Under the pieces are notes generated by a model, which made no database searches, had not been told where the DNA came from, and saw only the letters and a program-made list of their open reading frames with translations. A stretch of DNA of 64,000 nt. Source: Bacillus timonensis. GTDB taxonomy: Bacteria > Bacillota > Bacilli > Bacillales > Bacillaceae_L. The DNA lies in contig NZ_HE610985.1 of assembly GCF_000285535.1 (NCBI RefSeq), positions 1,170,677-1,234,676 on the forward strand. Reading direction: 5' to 3'. Below, piece by piece: positions 7,787 to 15,484 of the stretch; position 1 is the first letter of the stretch, and each line of letters starts with the position of its first letter. Made by a program: the position numbers and the translations under genes.

Positions 7787-8461
7787 TTGGAATATTTTAG
7801 AATTGCATTTGATTTAGTGGTTGGCCTATTAGGGTTATTGATTCTGACAAAAATACTAGGAAAAACACAAATAACCCAAATTACCGCTTTCGATTTTATT
7901 TCTGCTTTGGTACTTGGTGAATTAGTTGGAAATGCTGCTTTCGATCAACATGTGGGGAGTTTTCAAATTCTTTTTGCTATAGTGATTTGGGGGATTTTAA
8001 TTTATGTGATTGAACTAATTACACAGAAGGTTCGTAAGACAAGACCGTTTCTCGAGGGGAAACCTTCAATCATTATTCACAAGGGTAAAATTATTCGAGA
8101 GCATTTAAAGAAAAACAAACTGGATATTAACCAACTCCAGCACCTTCTTCGTTCCAAGGGTGTATTTTCAATTAGAGAGGCGGAGTATGCCATATTAGAA
8201 ACAGATGGCACTATTAGCGTCCTAAAAAAGTCTCCCTATGAACCACCTACTCGTCAGGACTATAATATGGCTGAACAAAAGGTACGACTCCCTATTACAT
8301 TGGTAAGTGATGGTGTTTTAATTAAGGAAAATTTAAAGGAAAGCGGTTTTTCTGAAAATTGGTTACAATCGGAGTTAAAAAACCAGGGTGTGGCTACATA
8401 TAAGGATTTGCTTTATGCGGAATGGCGTGAAGAGGAAGGCTTATATGTCCAAGAATTCTAG
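7787..8461 (+). CDS. DUF421 (YetF-type) membrane protein, second copy
   Basis: 224 residues from TTG 7787, which lies eight bases after AGAGGGG; a GTG at 7778 would overlap that site, and earlier starts fall in the terminator. Three N-terminal membrane helices are followed by the DUF421 domain (FLEGKPSIIIHKGKI, EAEYAILETDGTISVLKK, LPITLVSDGVLI). It is a paralogue of 2962-3672, with the same arrangement of motifs. Function unknown. Confidence 0.85.
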   Translation: MEYFRIAFDLVVGLLGLLILTKILGKTQITQITAFDFISALVLGELVGNAAFDQHVGSFQILFAIVIWGILIYVIELITQKVRKTRPFLEGKPSIIIHKGKIIREHLKKNKLDINQLQHLLRSKGVFSIREAEYAILETDGTISVLKKSPYEPPTRQDYNMAEQKVRLPITLVSDGVLIKENLKESGFSENWLQSELKNQGVATYKDLLYAEWREEEGLYVQEF

Positions 8462-8473
8462 CCTTCCCCTTTT

Positions 8474-8716
8474 TTAAATGCTTTCATTAAAAAGCAGACC
8501 TTGGCCAGTATGTTGGGCACGAATATGTTCAATGTAATGGCTTTGTTTTTTCGTCATTGATTTTCGTTCAACTTGGTGCAAATCATGGGTTCGTTGTTTA
8601 AGGTTCACTGAAACTGGATTCACCTGATGAAGCTTCATATAATTTGTTTTATAGGCAGTTGTACGGTGTACATACTGATTGAATTGTTCATTATTGATAG
8701 GTAAAATATAGCCCAT
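8474..8716 (-). CDS. Small conserved hypothetical protein (MGYILPI type)
   Basis: 80 residues, polar and basic, starting MGYILPINNEQFNQY. There is no membrane segment or known motif; a Gln/His-rich middle and a Lys-Arg stretch are visible. The start ATG follows a GGGGGAGGGC-like ribosome binding site. A similar N-terminus occurs in other small Bacillus proteins I have seen, but I cannot give a name. It is convergent with the DUF421 gene. Confidence 0.6.
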   Translation of the reverse strand: MGYILPINNEQFNQYVHRTTAYKTNYMKLHQVNPVSVNLKQRTHDLHQVERKSMTKKQSHYIEHIRAQHTGQGLLFNESI

Positions 8717-8802
8717 CCTTTGCCCTCCCCCATTTTTATTTCATATGTATGTTTTATTACTAAAGAATTCGCTACAAGTATTGATTTTGTTGGGGTCCGG
8801 AT

Positions 8803-8830
8803 AAAAAGGTCTGACAATTTCGTCAGACCC
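8803..8830 (-). terminator. Terminator after spoVIF
   Basis: On the minus strand, GGTCTGAC / GTCAGACC with loop GAAATT, then TTTTTAT. Confidence 0.9.
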
Positions 8831-8836
8831 CTACCC

Positions 8837-9091
8837 TTACTTTTTGTTAATCATTTTTGAAATGGTGTTGAAGTCCATTTTTTCATTACCATTTACGATA
8901 CTGTTTACAATTTTGTCTTCAAGCTGTTGATTTACTGGTTTTTTTGCAATTTTAGAGACCTTTCTAATTACATTACGAACTGTATCTGCATCTTTAAAAT
9001 TTGCATTTTGCAAAGAGTTTGCTAGCTTGAATACCTCTTGCATATCTACGCCTGTTTTCTTTTCGATATTCTTAAAAAAATTATTATCCAT
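8837..9091 (-). CDS. spoVIF: Stage VI sporulation protein F
   Basis: 84 residues; the whole length matches SpoVIF (YjcC): KKTGVDMQEVFKLANSLQNAN, then TVRNVIRKVSKIAKKPV and a C-terminal DFNTISKMINKK. In B. subtilis it is made in the mother cell under sigma-K and is needed for coat assembly through GerE. The ATG has AGGAGGCTTCGAA before it. A sigma-K-type promoter is visible 26 bases upstream of the start, which agrees with the known regulation. Confidence 0.93.
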   Translation of the reverse strand: MDNNFFKNIEKKTGVDMQEVFKLANSLQNANFKDADTVRNVIRKVSKIAKKPVNQQLEDKIVNSIVNGNEKMDFNTISKMINKK

Positions 9092-9116
9092 TTCGAAGCC
9101 TCCTTACATTGTGTTA

Positions 9117-9144
9117 TATCGTATGAACTCCGCCTATAAGTGGT
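9117..9144 (-). promoter_or_regulatory. Sigma-K promoter of spoVIF
   Basis: Minus strand: AC, 17-base spacer, CATACGATA. This matches the sigma-K pattern AC-N16/17-CATANNNTA. Confidence 0.7.
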
Positions 9145-9183
9145 GCCGAATTGTTGAAAAAACCTATTTCCTCCTTTAATGGA

Positions 9184-9214
9184 GAAAAGTACGAGCCGTT
9201 CGACTCGTACTTTT
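9184..9214 (-). terminator. Terminator after the YjcZ-type gene
   Basis: AAGTACGAG / CTCGTACTT stem around CCGTTCGA, with four T residues and CTCC after it on the minus strand. Confidence 0.85.
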
Positions 9215-9237
9215 ACATTAACGGGGAATTTTTGTGC

Positions 9238-9375
9238 TTAGTTATAGAAAGAAGCACCTACAATAATTAATAAGATGAACAGTACGACGATTAATACAAA
9301 AGTTGATCCGCCGTAAAATCCGCCGTAACCGTAACCTCCATAGCCGTAACCACAACCACCGAATCCGTAGCCCAT
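9238..9375 (-). CDS. YjcZ/SscA-family small sporulation protein
   Basis: A 45-residue peptide. An N-terminal half of Gly/Tyr repeats ([18 protein letters not shown]) is followed by one hydrophobic helix [15 protein letters not shown] and the end ASFYN. This layout defines the YjcZ/SscA family, small membrane peptides of the spore coat; SscA is required for spore assembly and germination in B. subtilis. AGGAGGTGCGAAAT gives a strong start. A sigma-K promoter lies 33 bases upstream. One Cys interrupts the Gly-rich part. Confidence 0.88.
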   Translation of the reverse strand: MGYGFGGCGYGYGGYGYGGFYGGSTFVLIVVLFILLIIVGASFYN

Positions 9376-9407
9376 ATTTCGCACCTCCTCGTATAAAGAG
9401 TACATTA

Positions 9408-9435
9408 TAAACTATGTTTAAAAGGTCGATTTTGT
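9408..9435 (-). promoter_or_regulatory. Sigma-K promoter of the YjcZ-type gene
   Basis: Minus strand: AC, 17-base spacer, CATAGTTTA, a full match to the sigma-K consensus. Confidence 0.7.
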
Positions 9436-9476
9436 GAGGACAGGTGCACAGGGCAAAAGCGGAAATTAAAAAATAA

Positions 9477-9707
9477 TTAATCCTCCATCTGCTTTTCTAA
9501 GTTACGTTGATTCTTTGAAAACCATTGATCTAGTTTCTCCATTTTAGATTCAAGTTCCTTTTCAAATCCATTAGCCTCTTTATCCAGCTGGCTTAACCCC
9601 TTTTCATTTTCTGCCGCCCATTTATCTAACTTTCCTTTTGCTTCATCGTGGTCTTTGTAATAGTCAGTTACAAAACGTTCAATTTCATTATCAAATTTAC
9701 TACTCAC
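9477..9707 (-). CDS. Acidic helical small protein
   Basis: 76 residues from GTG 9707, which sits four bases after GGGAGGTGG; an upstream TTG would lie inside that site. The sequence is almost wholly charged helix with heptad spacing (FDNEIERFVTDYY, GKLDKWAAENEKGLSQLDKE, KELESKMEKLDQWFSKNQ). No family is recognised. It lies 67 bases after aprX, separated by the aprX terminator. Confidence 0.6.
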   Translation of the reverse strand: MSSKFDNEIERFVTDYYKDHDEAKGKLDKWAAENEKGLSQLDKEANGFEKELESKMEKLDQWFSKNQRNLEKQMED

Positions 9708-9737
9708 ATGGCCACCTCCCAATTACTCTATAAAATG

Positions 9738-9767
9738 ATAAAAACAGGCTACTTGAGCCTGTTTTAA
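9738..9767 (-). terminator. Terminator of aprX
   Basis: Minus strand AAAACAGGCT / AGCCTGTTTT with loop CAAGT and a TTTTTAT tail. Confidence 0.85.
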
Positions 9768-9774
9768 AGGAAAG

Positions 9775-11106
9775 TTACTCGATTGAGTTTTGTGCATTAA
9801 TATACCCAGCACCATACGTATTGTAATCAATATCCTTCCATTTATCAGCGCCTCGTAGTAAATCCTTTTTGATATCATCTGGAGTAAACCTTTTGTTCTG
9901 GTTCTTCTTATTTTCAATCATTAATGCTACAACGCCAGCACAAAATGGAGTTGCCATAGAAGTACCAGATAAGGTGATATAGTTTCCATCAACACGGCTT
10001 GCCTTTTGGAATTTATCTAAATAGGAATTTGGCGAACGTAATGAAACAATATTTACACCTGGAGCCACTATATCCGGCTTTGGAACATTATAGATGGTTG
10101 GACCTCTACTTGAAAATTCAGCAATCGTGTCATCCAATCGGTCATCAAGCGTATTTTTATCATCCAATGCACCGACTGTAATCACTTTATTGCTTATACC
10201 TGGACTCGCAATCGTGCTTGGTTCATCACCTTCATTTCCTGCAGCGACACAAACTACAATTCCACTGTCCCATGCTTTTTCAACTACTTGTACCATTGGG
10301 TCCGCATCTTCATTGCTTAACCTTTGTGCTGTTGCACCAAGCGACATTGAGATAATATCAATTCTTGGTTTGGTAGAATCCTGGTTGTTTAAGATACACC
10401 ATTCAACACCTTTCATTACTGTATCAAGTGAACCAGAGCCTAGTTTGTTTAATACTTTTACCCCTACTACATTTGCTTTATATGCAGGCGCCTTATATTT
10501 CCCATCAGAAGCAAATCCATTGCCAACCGCATCACCCGCACAATGGGTACCATGTCCATTATCATCATATGGTTCGATTTGACCATTAACCATATCTTCG
10601 AATCCGATAATTCTTCCTTCTAAATCTTGATGTGGATAAATTCCGGTATCGATAACTGCTATCGTTACACCTTCACCTGTAAGTCCTTTTCCATTTCGAA
10701 CAATATTATCTGCTCTACCTGCTGGAGTTGCAACATTTAACAATGCTTTTACTTCTGAATTTAAATAGATTCGTTTTACATTCGTACATGTTTGTAAAAG
10801 TTCCTCTAACGCAACAGCAGTAACGGTTGCTGAACAGGACGGGATGGTATTAAATTCATATTTTAACTTGCAACGCATATGACGATTTAGGACCTCTTTT
10901 ACGTTGTCTACATTTGTTTTATCATCTTGATATTCAATGATAACATCAAATTTTCTAGTCTTTTTTATAATCCCTTCCAGTCCTTTGTGTAAAAAACATG
11001 GTGTCCATTTAAAAGGGCGATATAAATTCACAAGATTTTTTCTAAGATTTTTGTCCATCTTCGAACCATAATTTCTTGTGAATTGAACCATTGAAAATCC
11101 AAACAC
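9775..11106 (-). CDS. aprX: AprX-type serine protease (subtilase)
   Basis: 443 residues, very close to the 442 of B. subtilis AprX. Catalytic triad: Asp in AVIDTGIYPHQD, His in DDNGHGTHCAGD, Ser in LSGTSMATPFCAG; oxyanion Asn in AAGNEGD. An N-terminal ~120 residues act as a propeptide-like domain. There is no Sec signal peptide, as in AprX, which is made late in growth and released. GTG 11106 is chosen because AGGAGGTGA is six bases upstream and it gives the family length. Placement among spore genes agrees with a late or sporulation role but does not prove it. Confidence 0.92.
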   Translation of the reverse strand: MFGFSMVQFTRNYGSKMDKNLRKNLVNLYRPFKWTPCFLHKGLEGIIKKTRKFDVIIEYQDDKTNVDNVKEVLNRHMRCKLKYEFNTIPSCSATVTAVALEELLQTCTNVKRIYLNSEVKALLNVATPAGRADNIVRNGKGLTGEGVTIAVIDTGIYPHQDLEGRIIGFEDMVNGQIEPYDDNGHGTHCAGDAVGNGFASDGKYKAPAYKANVVGVKVLNKLGSGSLDTVMKGVEWCILNNQDSTKPRIDIISMSLGATAQRLSNEDADPMVQVVEKAWDSGIVVCVAAGNEGDEPSTIASPGISNKVITVGALDDKNTLDDRLDDTIAEFSSRGPTIYNVPKPDIVAPGVNIVSLRSPNSYLDKFQKASRVDGNYITLSGTSMATPFCAGVVALMIENKKNQNKRFTPDDIKKDLLRGADKWKDIDYNTYGAGYINAQNSIE

Positions 11107-11369
11107 TTCTTCACCTCCTATCAATTCATACAATAAAATATGAGTTTGATAGAAAAAATGAAGCGGTTTTTGTCCAAGTAAACGCACATTTTCATATTTT
11201 TATTACGTAAGGAAACATTTAATACCAATACAGCCTTGCCTCTAATAGGTTTTTAATTGAAGCACCTATATATTCTATTAAAAATGGTTACTTGCATTGC
11301 TTCTTTAGTCCAAGCTATTTTTTACCTTTTTGCATTTACTATAGTAAGAACATTAAGGGAGGTGACTTT

Positions 11370-11735
11370 ATGACTAGTAGATTTAATGATGATTCTCATT
11401 TCCCATCATTATCAAACAGGCTCGGCCCGTCTGCAAATAACTTTTCTTTACACAATGTGTTAAATTCTCATGGTGTTACTCTGGTAGTAGAGAAACCCTA
11501 CGAAACTAGTTTCATTGGTGAAAATCCCCTAGTACAAATTGAGAGCGAGCATATCGCTCTTGAAACGCAGCTAACATCTAAGGTCGTAGCTTTTATACCA
11601 GGTTTTAAAATTGGTGATAATATTAATATTACGATAAGTGGTAACGAGCAGGACATTGAGAAGGTAATGATTTATGGGTTACTTGAGGACTCCACTGGAG
11701 AAAATTTTCTCTCAATAGATGTTGACGAAGAATAA
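11370..11735 (+). CDS. Hypothetical protein of the spore-surface block
   Basis: 121 residues from ATG 11370, behind AAGGGAGGTGACTTT. The first 30 residues are polar (FNDDSHFPSLSNRLGPSANN). The rest alternates short beta-like strands: VTLVVEKPYE, PLVQIESEHIALE, KVVAFIPGF, NINITISGNEQDI, KVMIYGLLED. It has no Cys, membrane segment or signal peptide. Not recognised. Its neighbours are sporulation genes; the beta-strand character would suit a spore-layer protein, but this is only context. Confidence 0.65.
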   Translation: MTSRFNDDSHFPSLSNRLGPSANNFSLHNVLNSHGVTLVVEKPYETSFIGENPLVQIESEHIALETQLTSKVVAFIPGFKIGDNINITISGNEQDIEKVMIYGLLEDSTGENFLSIDVDEE

Positions 11736-11787
11736 TGAATTCTTCCTTTAAGGGATTTTTCCTCTCACCTACTTAATTATTCGCAAT

Positions 11788-11825
11788 AAAATAGCAGATT
11801 CCCATTTGTAGGTAATCTGCTATTC
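11788..11825 (-). terminator. Terminator of the 37-residue peptide gene
   Basis: AATAGCAGATT / AATCTGCTATT stem with a 13-base loop and TTTTATT after it on the minus strand. It may also serve the convergent gene ending at 11735. Confidence 0.7.
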
Positions 11826-11834
11826 GCTGTTATT

Positions 11835-11948
11835 TTACTTTGATCCACCACAACCACAACCGCCAGTGCCTTTTTTCTTTTTTACGGTTTGATTTTTCAT
11901 TGACGTAATGACTTTAACGCCAGATTGTGTTTGCTTCTTTTTCTGCAT
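11835..11948 (-). CDS. 37-residue Lys-rich peptide with Gly/Cys tail
   Basis: ATG 11948 has GGGGGG eight bases upstream; stop TAA at 11835; an intrinsic terminator follows. The peptide has a basic N-terminal part (QKKKQTQSGVKVITSMKNQ), a KKKK patch and the ending GTGGCGCGGSK with two Cys. Leader-plus-Gly/Cys-core shape resembles precursors of modified peptides, but no modifying enzyme is seen nearby, so a small spore structural peptide is at least as likely. It is not listed among well-known families. Confidence 0.6.
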   Translation of the reverse strand: MQKKKQTQSGVKVITSMKNQTVKKKKGTGGCGCGGSK

Positions 11949-12073
11949 ATATTATTTCCCCCCATAGTAGGTTACTAATAAACTATGTAGGATTTACATA
12001 AATTGACACTGACTTAAGAACCTATTTTTTCACCGAAATTCTTATATAACAAAGGAGAAACTTCCCCTTCTTA

Positions 12074-12451
12074 TTATTTATCATTATCCGTCCTATTAGG
12101 TCTGGCAATCGCATTTTGATTTTTTAAATTGTTTACAAACCAAGTATCAAGTGAATGCTTCTTCTCTTCCTGGCCAGAAGAAGGTTCAGAGGAATAAGTA
12201 CGATTTTCCTTTAGAATCTTATTTTCTAATTGTAGCTCTTCAACCTGTTTTGTTAATGCTGTAACTTTATATGTTAATTCAGCCACTTGATCTTCAAGCT
12301 GCTGTTTTTCTTGAACTTGATTGCTTTTATCTGATACGTTTACAATTTCTTCGTATCTTTTTAATTTTTCCTTGTATCTAGATACCTCTGCTTGAAAATG
12401 AATGATTTTCTGTTTTAACATGATGTTTTCATCTGATATATTTTTTTTCAA
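12074..12451 (-). CDS. Coiled-coil protein related to the 13533-14378 product
   Basis: 125 residues from TTG 12451, seven bases from GGAGT; a GTG at 12460 overlaps the ribosome binding site. Residues 8-85 form a continuous coiled coil (LKQKIIHFQAEVSRYKEKL ... LEDQVAELTYKVTALTK). The tail SLDTWFVNNLKNQNAIARPN is probably unstructured. The text KIIHFQAEVSRYKEKLKRYE aligns with KIIHYRSEVITFQNKLKQAE at the start of the neighbouring coiled-coil protein, so the two share an ancestor. Function unknown; a scaffold role in the spore surface is inferred from context. Confidence 0.65.
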   Translation of the reverse strand: MKKNISDENIMLKQKIIHFQAEVSRYKEKLKRYEEIVNVSDKSNQVQEKQQLEDQVAELTYKVTALTKQVEELQLENKILKENRTYSSEPSSGQEEKKHSLDTWFVNNLKNQNAIARPNRTDNDK

Positions 12452-12565
12452 AACGTCCACTCCTTTCCTCTCATGATAAAAATCTATAATATATCTAATT
12501 CAAAATGGTATGCATTTATACCTCTAATTTGCGATTTCTAGCGAAAAATCCGCTTTTGTCACAGC

Positions 12566-12592
12566 ACATTTGACTATTAAATTCATACTATA
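12566..12592 (+). promoter_or_regulatory. Sigma-K promoter upstream of the Cys-rich paralogue 1
   Basis: AC (12566-12567), 16-base spacer, CATACTATA (12584-12592): exact sigma-K consensus, 78 bases upstream of GTG 12670. Confidence 0.75.
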
Positions 12593-12669
12593 CAGTAGCC
12601 CCGATACCCAAAGGGATTAATTATTAGTACCATTGCAAAGGGTAAATTTTTTGAACAGGAGGAAAAAAG

Positions 12670-13428
12670 GTGAGTAGGAATAAACATAAAGAAACAGAAA
12701 ACGTCTGTATTAAAACGCGTAAAATTTATGACTGGGTTACTCGTCAAGTAGAGATTCCAATCATCAATATGGCTGACGATAAACTTGATGCAAAATTTAG
12801 ATGTCATGATGGGCATGGCGGTCATGGTGGTGGCCATGGTGGCGGCGGTAAAGGTACAGATAAAATTGAGAAACTTTGCCGGTTCTTAGAGAAACAGGAT
12901 GAGGACTTTACTGTAAATTGTTTTCTAAGTGACGATAAAGGGCGCAGAATCGATCCTCGAGAAGATGAAGAGTTCTTCACTTGTAAAGAAATTACACCTG
13001 CTAGAGGCCGTACTCCAGTAACAGTTACACTTCCTAATGGGGATACTGTCACTCTCCAAAGAGTAAAAGCGTTAGTAAAAGGTTTTGTAGCCATTCAAAT
13101 TGTTAATGAAAATGGTGAGGTAGTCTGCTCTTCTACAGGAATTCCATTTGCAACTGTACAAAACTTCTTGCTATGCGCTCCTGATGGAACAGAATTAGAT
13201 TGCCATGTTTCATTCTTTGAATGCGATGCTAATCTAATTTGCGCAGAAGACTTCCAACAATTAGATGTATCTTTAACTCTATGCTTAGAAGTACAAATCG
13301 AAGCAGATGTTAAACTTGAAATCGAAGCAAAATTCTGTCATCCTCGTGAAGAAATTCTTGAACCAACACAACTTTGCCCAACAGACATTTTTCCACCTCA
13401 ATGTCCAGAAGTATTCCCAGCACGTTAA
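12670..13428 (+). CDS. Modular Cys-containing spore-surface candidate, paralogue 1
   Basis: 252 residues; GTG start seven bases after AGGAGG. Layout: N-terminal motif VCIKTRKIYDWVTRQVE (residues 12-28), a His/Gly linker GHGGHGGGHGGGGKG (49-63), and a C-terminal module from about 83 that begins VNCFLSDDKG, runs through TLPNGDTVTLQRVKALVKGF and ends near EAKFCHPREE. Eleven or more Cys are spread through it. There is no signal peptide. The same N-terminal motif and C-terminal module recur in the 14441-15334 protein, where the linker is replaced by an Ena-like domain. A sigma-K promoter precedes the gene. I infer a disulfide-linked late spore coat or exosporium component; no name is known to me. 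Confidence 0.75.
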   Translation: MSRNKHKETENVCIKTRKIYDWVTRQVEIPIINMADDKLDAKFRCHDGHGGHGGGHGGGGKGTDKIEKLCRFLEKQDEDFTVNCFLSDDKGRRIDPREDEEFFTCKEITPARGRTPVTVTLPNGDTVTLQRVKALVKGFVAIQIVNENGEVVCSSTGIPFATVQNFLLCAPDGTELDCHVSFFECDANLICAEDFQQLDVSLTLCLEVQIEADVKLEIEAKFCHPREEILEPTQLCPTDIFPPQCPEVFPAR

Positions 13429-13445
13429 TTACCACACCAAAAATT

Positions 13446-13482
13446 AGGCTGTTGATACAACCAGCAGCCTATTTCTTTTTTT
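13446..13482 (+). terminator. Terminator after paralogue 1
   Basis: AGGCTG / CAGCCT stem extended by flanking pairs, then ATTTCTTTTTTT. Confidence 0.8.
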
Positions 13483-13532
13483 GTCTTGTTAAACATACAT
13501 ATATGATAAAACGGTATAAAGGAGGAAGAATC

Positions 13533-14378
13533 TTGAGTGGGAATAAATTTGATAATGCTTTTCCTAATAAAGATACTAAGGTACAAATGCAACAGAAAAT
13601 TATCCATTACCGTTCAGAAGTAATCACATTTCAAAACAAATTGAAACAGGCCGAACTGGACCTTGAAAAAGAAAAGCTTCGAAATCACTATCTCCAAGAA
13701 AAACTATATGAAGTTGAGAATACAAATCTTGAATCCTATGAAAAAGAAATTGCAGATCTCAAGATGAAACTTTTAGCCAACGAGGTTGCATTGGAGGAAG
13801 AAAAAAATCGTGTCAAAATCATGCAAGAGAAGATTATCCAATCAACCCAGCTCGCAAAGCAAGAAGAAAAGGTTGAACCAGAACGACTATTAGGATTGAA
13901 TTCATTTTTTAATTACTCTGTTATATATACTCCAGAAGAAGACATGATTGAAGAAGAAAACCACTATCATCATATATCCATTCTCGGCGATTACCTGCTT
14001 GAAAATTTTGGAACGGCTCCACTTCACCAACCCATTGTTTGTATCCGGTTATCTCCAAGAAATGGAGGTTATTTAAGTGGTAAAATAGCAACCAATAGTA
14101 TATTAACTGAGAGCCAATCCGATGGAAATGTCCCCCAAGAAGAATGGCAATATGTACATGAAGACTGGAAAGAAAGAATTAAAAAAAAGGGAGAATATTG
14201 GATTAAACCTGCAAAAGCAGCAATACTTCAACCAAAAGAAAAAATTCATTTTTCTAATTTTGAGCTAACCTTAATAAAACCGAAAGAGCAGACATCTGTC
14301 ATAATTGAGGCATTTTCCTACTGCAAGGAATTTCCAAACGGGATCCCTTCCCTTAATAAAATCATACTGAATCTTTGA
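13533..14378 (+). CDS. Coiled coil plus C-terminal domain protein, spore-region hypothetical
   Basis: 281 residues from TTG 13533, eight bases from AAAGGAGG. Residues 15-125 are coiled coil (QQKIIHYRSEVITFQNKL; YEKEIADLKMKLLANEVAL). The C-terminal 160 residues look like a beta-rich domain: HHISILGDYLLENFGTAPLH, PIVCIRLSPRNGGYLSGKI, EWQYVHEDWKERIKKKGEYW, SVIIEAFSYCKEFPNG. The N-terminal 20-residue core resembles that of the 12074-12451 product. No named family is recognised. It lies head-to-tail with paralogue 1 and converges on paralogue 2 with a shared bidirectional terminator. Confidence 0.68.
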   Translation: MSGNKFDNAFPNKDTKVQMQQKIIHYRSEVITFQNKLKQAELDLEKEKLRNHYLQEKLYEVENTNLESYEKEIADLKMKLLANEVALEEEKNRVKIMQEKIIQSTQLAKQEEKVEPERLLGLNSFFNYSVIYTPEEDMIEEENHYHHISILGDYLLENFGTAPLHQPIVCIRLSPRNGGYLSGKIATNSILTESQSDGNVPQEEWQYVHEDWKERIKKKGEYWIKPAKAAILQPKEKIHFSNFELTLIKPKEQTSVIIEAFSYCKEFPNGIPSLNKIILNL

Positions 14379-14382
14379 ATTA

Positions 14383-14428
14383 CTTCCATAATCAATAAAG
14401 GTTTCTTTGTTGATTATGGAAGCTTTTT
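14383..14428. terminator. Bidirectional terminator
   Basis: CTTCCATAATCAA / TTGATTATGGAAG stem with 11-base loop; GCTTTTTTG on the plus side. It separates two convergent genes. Confidence 0.88.
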
Positions 14429-14440
14429 TGCAATCGCCCT

Positions 14441-15334
14441 CTATAAATCCTTACGGGGCTTACAAAGCCGACCTTCTACCTCAAGAAAGACCTTTTCAAC
14501 TGTCATAATTTTTTGATAAAGTGATAACGAAACCAATACTTCAAATGAAAGTGTATCGTCATCATCATTTTTATCTTTTACTCTTGCATGACAATCCCCT
14601 TCTAAAACAGTGCACTTTACCATTGTTTGTTTAGGAGCCGTTAATAACACATTGTCCGTAGCGTTAAATACAATTGGTTTTGTTGTAAAAATGCAGTAGT
14701 GATTATCAACAAATTTAAGTATGATAAAGCCTTTCTTCAATATTTTCACTCGTTGTAATGAAATAGTATTCCAATCTGGTAGAGTAAGGCTTATAGAGTC
14801 CCTACCATGTTGTTGCTTTACTTCGGTACATTTAATAGGGGGCAGTTTATGTGAACCATGTATATTTCCGTGTACATCGGAAAAAAAACATTGAACTTCT
14901 GCATGATGAAGCCAATTCACAAACAAATCAGGCTTGAACTCTATTTCAAAGAGTCCCGTACAATCTCCGTCTTTCCCATCGCAACCTATTTCAATACTCT
15001 TCAAATATTCAACTTCAAATGTTTCGCATTCTCCTTTGTTGATTGAACACTGCGGTTTGTCATTTATTCCGACTTGCATTTCCCCATCGCAGCCGTCTTC
15101 AAAATATATTGATACTTTAGCAGGTACTCCAATTGTAAACTGATTCTCAATTTTCCAGACCGTTTTTGAGGGTTTTCCACAAGGAACCTTTATCTCCTCT
15201 ATAATCGTTTTAAAATCAACATTTTTCAAAATATTTTCTTTGAATTCAGATTTTGTTAGCTGGTACGTCCAGTCAGTAAATTTTGTGACTTTTATACAAT
15301 GTGTTTCAAGTTGTGCATGCTCATTGAGTGACAA
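14441..15334 (-). CDS. Modular spore-surface candidate, paralogue 2, with Ena-like insert
   Basis: 297 residues; TTG start after GGGGGTG. N-terminal CIKVTKFTDWTYQL (residues 13-26) parallels CIKTRKIYDWVTRQ of paralogue 1. Residues ~45-135 resemble the Ena/DUF3992 beta-sandwich of endospore appendages: TVWKIENQF, GEMQVGINDKPQCSINKG, FEVEYLKSIEIGCDGKDGDC then TGLFEIEFKP. From ~143 (VQCFFSDVHG; LPDWNTISLQRVKILKKGF; EVEGRLCKPRKD) it matches the C-terminal module of paralogue 1. A perfect sigma-K promoter lies 27 bases upstream. Inferred as a late spore-surface protein, perhaps an anchor or tip for appendage-like fibres; direct evidence is lacking. Confidence 0.72.
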   Translation of the reverse strand: MSLNEHAQLETHCIKVTKFTDWTYQLTKSEFKENILKNVDFKTIIEEIKVPCGKPSKTVWKIENQFTIGVPAKVSIYFEDGCDGEMQVGINDKPQCSINKGECETFEVEYLKSIEIGCDGKDGDCTGLFEIEFKPDLFVNWLHHAEVQCFFSDVHGNIHGSHKLPPIKCTEVKQQHGRDSISLTLPDWNTISLQRVKILKKGFIILKFVDNHYCIFTTKPIVFNATDNVLLTAPKQTMVKCTVLEGDCHARVKDKNDDDDTLSFEVLVSLSLYQKIMTVEKVFLEVEGRLCKPRKDL

Positions 15335-15360
15335 TGTTCTTACACCCCCATTGCTACCGA

Positions 15361-15387
15361 TATTCTATGTAGTAGTAAGGAAATCGT
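15361..15387 (-). promoter_or_regulatory. Sigma-K promoter of paralogue 2
   Basis: Minus strand: AC (15387-15386), 16-base spacer, CATAGAATA (15369-15361); exact consensus. Confidence 0.75.
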
Positions 15388-15448
15388 TCCACTATAAAAA
15401 GATAAATTTTTATAGCCAATCACCAATTTCTTTAAAGAGGCATATACT

Positions 15449-15480
15449 AAAAAAGAAACCCATTAATCCAGGTTTCTTTC
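15449..15480 (-). terminator. Terminator after the CotB-domain relative
   Basis: AAAGAAACC / GGTTTCTTT stem, loop TGGATTAATG, then TTTTTAG on the minus strand. Confidence 0.85.
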
Positions 15481-15484
15481 ATTT

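Noticed and set aside
9723-9917. Minus-strand 64-codon frame at the end of aprX
   Set aside because: It is a shifted frame of the aprX 3' end running over its terminator.
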